The notes under the pieces were generated by a model. That model had not been told where the DNA came from. It searched no databases and was given only the letters and a program-made list of their open reading frames with translations. 64,000 bases of DNA from Gavia stellata (lineage: Eukaryota > Chordata > Aves > Gaviiformes > Gaviidae): contig NC_082596.1 in assembly GCF_030936135.1 (NCBI RefSeq), positions 99,533,383-99,597,382 on the forward strand, given 5' to 3'. The translations under genes and the position numbers were made by a program. The number at the start of each line of letters is the position of its first letter. Within the stretch, counting starts at the first letter, position 1. Below, in pieces: positions 60,552-64,000 of the stretch.

Positions 60552-60713
60552 GGCAACCTCTGACCTCCCCGAAAGATCCTGACACCCATAAGGGAAGTAT
60601 TCCCACTGTTGTAAAGGAAGTGGAAAAGCAGTTTAATGCTGCAAAAGGAGGAGAAGCGTGTGTGTCAGAAGAAGTTGGGAGGAAAAGAGAAGAGCTTAAA
60701 ATGCTTCCAGCAG
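60552..60713 (+). CDS. OFCC1: OFCC1 exon 10
   Basis: This 162-nt exon (phase 1 to phase 1) encodes residue 447 (split Gly) to 500. The acceptor is catttcctctgcag and the donor CAG|GTTAGG. The peptide starts QPLTSPKDPDTHKGSIPTVV and continues KEVEKQFNAAKGGEACVSEE, then VGRKREELKMLPA. The first part is Pro/Ser/Thr-rich linker; the second is a charged helix, probably coiled coil. It joins exon 9 (SGPQ-G-QPLTS) without a stop. I do not remember this part of OFCC1 well enough to confirm it residue by residue, so the call rests on splice signals, phase and coding character. Confidence 0.75.
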
Positions 60714-60844
60714 GTTAGGACTTTTATTGCGTTATTTAATTTACTGAAAGTTTGCAAACAGATCTGCTTGGCATGTGTGTAAATACCCTCATCTCCCTTC
60801 CCCCTTGCCCTGTGATAGCATCTCATCATTATTTCACTAGGCAG

Positions 60845-60905
60845 AGGAAGCGATGGAAGAGTTTAAATCAATCGTGAGGGATCAAAAGCAGCTTAGGCGA
60901 AAAAA
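60845..60905 (+). CDS. OFCC1: OFCC1 exon 11 (3' end of exon uncertain)
   Basis: Starting at 60845, this exon continues the frame with residue 501 (split Glu) and then EAMEEFKSIVRDQKQLRRKK, a charged helix that follows on from exon 10 with only 131 nt of intron. The acceptor region ttatttcactaggcag has two AGs four bases apart. Only the second keeps frame; the first gives a stop (TAA) after eight codons. The 3' boundary is unclear. A donor after 60905 (AAAAA|GTACAG) is weak; another after 60971 (ACAAG|GTGTGT) is better and also leaves two bases, and would add about 22 residues. The frame stays open to 61122, so a terminal exon ending at the TAA at 61123-61125 cannot be excluded. Confidence 0.65.
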
Positions 60906-63900
60906 GTACAGAAGTGGTGGGCTTCTCTGCCTAAAAAGTATTAGCGGGCCAAATGTGTTAGTAATTACAAGGTGTGTGTGGAGTGCACTGACAACATTAG
61001 ATTACGGCTGGTGTTTCCGTGACATTTTTACATCCTTTCATTTTATTTGGTCATTTATATCCATGGATCACAACATGTTGCTGTTAGGTGCTTGGGAAGT
61101 ATTTTTTCTTCCTGAAGCATGTTAATAGCAATATCCTTTGTTAATTACGCCGAGCTAAATTACGTGAGAGTGCCTGTCTGTATTAACATCAGGTAGCATT
61201 TGCTTCTGTGATGTGAGGTTTCTTTTGAAGGCAAAGCCTTGCAATTTTCACTGTTTTGGTTTTGTTTTGGTTGTTTTTTTGGGGGTTTCTTTGGGGGTTT
61301 TTTGTGTTGTGTTTTGTTTTTAGAAAAAACCCAGGTAAAATGTACATGTCTGAGAACTGAGTAACACAACCCCGAGGTTCCATTCTAAACTCAGATACCA
61401 CCATGATGGCCAGAGGCAGATTTACCACAGGACAGGGATCTCACGGTACCAAGGTTACAGACAACCATCTCCACTTAATAACCTGGGTAGTGATAAATAG
61501 GTAGATTGAGTAGCTGAGGTAGAGGAGAGGGCATCAGGAACTGACCTGAGACTCCCAGCACTCATGACTCTCCCACCCATCACAAACAAGGTGAGGGTCA
61601 GCTTTCATTTTAGGGAAAGGACGATTCTCATGCCCTTGGTGTGTAGAGAGAGCTGAAAGTGCAAGTGAAAATAAATTAATCCCTCCTTTTGAAGGGAAAG
61701 AGTACCTCCTCTGTACCAGGAGGTCATGTTTAGACATTGAATTGAAAAATATTGGGTTAGAGATAGGTAAGACCTACCTGAGGTCTGATAGCTACCACTT
61801 ATCTGTGTAAACAGTAGTTTGTAGTCACCTTCAAGTCTGTGGGCTCCCTGAAATTATGCAGTAGAATTTTGGAAGCTGATTTGAAGCCAACTGACATGCC
61901 AGCTTTCCTTTTACAGCAACCCATGAAATGTAGTTCAAAAAACATTTATTCGGAGCTGTTCTTCTCTGTTGACTGCCCAGGAAGGCTGGGACTATGTATC
62001 TGCTATTATAGGTATATTGAATATCTCATGTTAAGCAGGCACAAATAGAGGTAGGAGCTAGTATGGCATTGCTTGGTAAGGATTCATAAACACTGAGTAT
62101 CAATGTTGACCATCATAGATGCATAAGAAGTAGAATACGGAGCTGGTGTCAGTTTTTTTTAAATGGTGTTGGTGACAAAAGGTTAAGTATGTTAGAGAAA
62201 AAAGGTAATAAAAATTTCCAATGTTTGAAGGGTTCTCAATACACCTCCTCCTAATAAGACCAACACTTCATTAACATGTCTTTTCTAGATGTTGGTCCTT
62301 CCAAGAAGGTAATCACAGCCCCAGCTTAGAAATTTTTTTACAACTTATATGTTAGTGGAATCTACTTTGAAGTGCATTTAATTCGTTTGTCCAAAATTAG
62401 TTGTGCAAAGCAGCTTAGAATACTCACACTATTTAAAACATGATTAACCTGCATGAACAAAATTGTTTTAAATAAAGTTTAATGGTATTTGACATTTGCT
62501 TTTGGCTGCTTTTTAATTTTTTTGCTGATTTCTTTTCCTTGCCGACATTTGGATGTTTCCATCTTTAGAATATATGTCTCAAAACCCAGTTATTAGTTGT
62601 GCAGGTACACAGCGATTCCTTCTCCCCTCTTCCCTTTACCCCCATCAATAATGCTTATCTAGGTCTGAAAATACCATGTTGAATTTTTATTCAAATTAGT
62701 TATGTGGAGTTTGGCAGAGATCCAATGCCAAATAAAGCATTTTAGAATCCATATTTTCAATTCAAGAGGGTCTCTTACAAATACTCTGAAACAATACAGC
62801 TAGAGAAGTGGCCTGATTTTGAAAGGTACTGAATTACTACAACTTTTATCAAAGCACGGTTAGATTTAAAGGGCAGTGTTTTGCATCATCAGAGGATCTG
62901 ACTCAGTATACTGTAAGAGATAATACTGTCATCTACTGAGGATTTTAGAAACAGAACTAGTATAACAGGGAGTCTACCTGAACTACAAGCAGATGTCGAA
63001 AAGCATTGATGGATTTGAATTAGGTGAAAAACATTTTTGCTTATCTTTATTCACAAGACAACAGAAGTTTGTCTTGATGAGCTCAATTTCTGGTACTTGC
63101 TAAATCTATTACATGTTAATTTAATGCAAAACTTTGGTTTCAAAAGGCCTGATATTAAAGCAGATTTTCTGTGATAGAACATTGTCAGTAATGTAACCAC
63201 TAAACTTAATATCTGCACTCGCAATCAGAGAGGGGGAAAAAAGCTTCATTTTGAATTCCCCAGATAATTTCTGCAGAACCACCTATAAACTAGGATTTAT
63301 ACTGTAACTGATGTTTAATTTGGAGCTTCAGCAGTGCCTGCATTTTCCTCCCCACCAACGCTCATCCCAGCAGGCAGCTGTTCTCCAGCCTTCCTCTCAT
63401 ATGAAGCCTGATTTCTTTTTTTCAAAGCCCCCAGTTATGCATGCACTGCAGTAAAAACCCTGGAAACACATAAAATATTCTCATAAATATTGTTAGTCAG
63501 CCTGTTACAAGCAGCTTGCCTTCTGCCCATTTTGGGGGTTTGACACCACTTCTGTTGTTTCTTCAACCCTCTGCTCTATCACCTTTCTATGGCACACCCA
63601 GGACAAAATTTTAGCCCCTGATTGTCAAACCTGCCAGCTCAGAAGAATTCTTTCACTCAATGTCTGTCTTCTAGAATAAACTGAATATTGAAAATTGAAT
63701 ATTAAATATAGATCATATTAAAGATCTTAAATTCAAAACCCTCTCTGCATCTCTGGAAAAACATTGGGAGTGAATTGTGTCATTTTGTGACATCAAAAAT
63801 AATTTCTGTCTGAAAAAAGTTTCAGAATAATACCTAAGCAAAGATGGCAGCAGGCTAACCGAGGAGATAGGGCACCAGCAGGTAACACTCAGAAATATAT

Positions 63901-64000
63901 TCAGAACACATTAAGATGTCCCCTCCATATCAAAAAACCAAACACAGAGACAACTTCATCCTGAGTTTATCACTACCTTTGGAGACAAAGTTTTTCCTTT
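60906..64000 (+). other. Probable intron downstream of the last visible exon
   Basis: About 3 kb with a T/G-rich tract (61252-61321) and AT-rich sequence. I see no acceptor-plus-frame combination that clearly continues the gene, so later exons or a 3' untranslated region either lie to the right or were missed. Confidence 0.5.
61252..61321 (+). repeat. T/G-only tract
   Basis: About 70 nt made almost only of T and G, in units such as TTTTG and TTTGGGGG, with two G5 runs. Low-complexity sequence; it creates the false minus-strand open frames of Pro/Lys/Asn repeats seen here. Confidence 0.9.

Noticed and set aside
1..64000. Search for tRNA, rRNA, microRNA-like long hairpins, retroviral LTRs, CRISPR-like spaced repeats and operon-like gene clusters
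   Set aside because: None was seen by eye. The sequence is vertebrate intron-rich DNA, and the only repeated units are CR1/MIR relics, microsatellites and one short tandem duplication. Short LTR fragments could be missed without a library search.

Overview
This window is vertebrate nuclear DNA, most likely from a bird. It has a single intron-rich gene with GT-AG introns, CR1 LINE 3' ends, decayed MIR-type SINEs, few young repeats and short simple-sequence tracts. Operons, ribosome-binding sites, CRISPR arrays, tRNAs and rRNAs are absent as far as I can see. The order 'bird' is inferred from CR1 plus compact introns; the species cannot be told.

The gene is on the + strand. Eleven exons lie between 1487 and about 60905, and their reading phases join without conflict into one open frame of at least 520 codons. 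I recognise the N-terminal half as OFCC1 (orofacial cleft 1 candidate 1), the tetrapod counterpart of medaka ojoplano (opo). Both ends are missing: the first exon seen begins in phase 0 behind an acceptor, and the last seen ends with an uncertain donor. In the assembled protein, residue 1 is the first codon at 1487. It has a basic N-terminal patch (residues 8-16), an NPxF-type motif (NPAF, residues 35-38), an acidic middle, a region that looks like a C2 beta-sandwich (about residues 240-400) and a charged, probably helical tail (about 455-520). No membrane-spanning segment is visible, so the transmembrane part described for Opo should lie outside the window.

Layout: 1-1486 upstream intron; exons 1 and 2 at 1487-2029, followed by a small CpG-rich island; a 12 kb intron; exons 3 and 4 at 13933-17367; exon 5 at 22994-23166; a 16 kb intron; exons 6 and 7 at 39265-41751; a 12.6 kb intron; exons 8 and 9 at 54358-56081; exons 10 and 11 at 60552-60905; then 3 kb of probable intron to the end. 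Introns hold CR1 and MIR/L2-like fossils, A/T homopolymers, two perfect or near-perfect hairpins, a recent 37-bp tandem duplication and several AT-rich stretches that look like candidate conserved non-coding elements.

Most open frames in the window are chance open frames in intron. I found no convincing second gene and no undescribed system. The observations most worth checking are the exon chain with its NPAF motif, several tandem or ambiguous splice sites, and the non-coding candidates.
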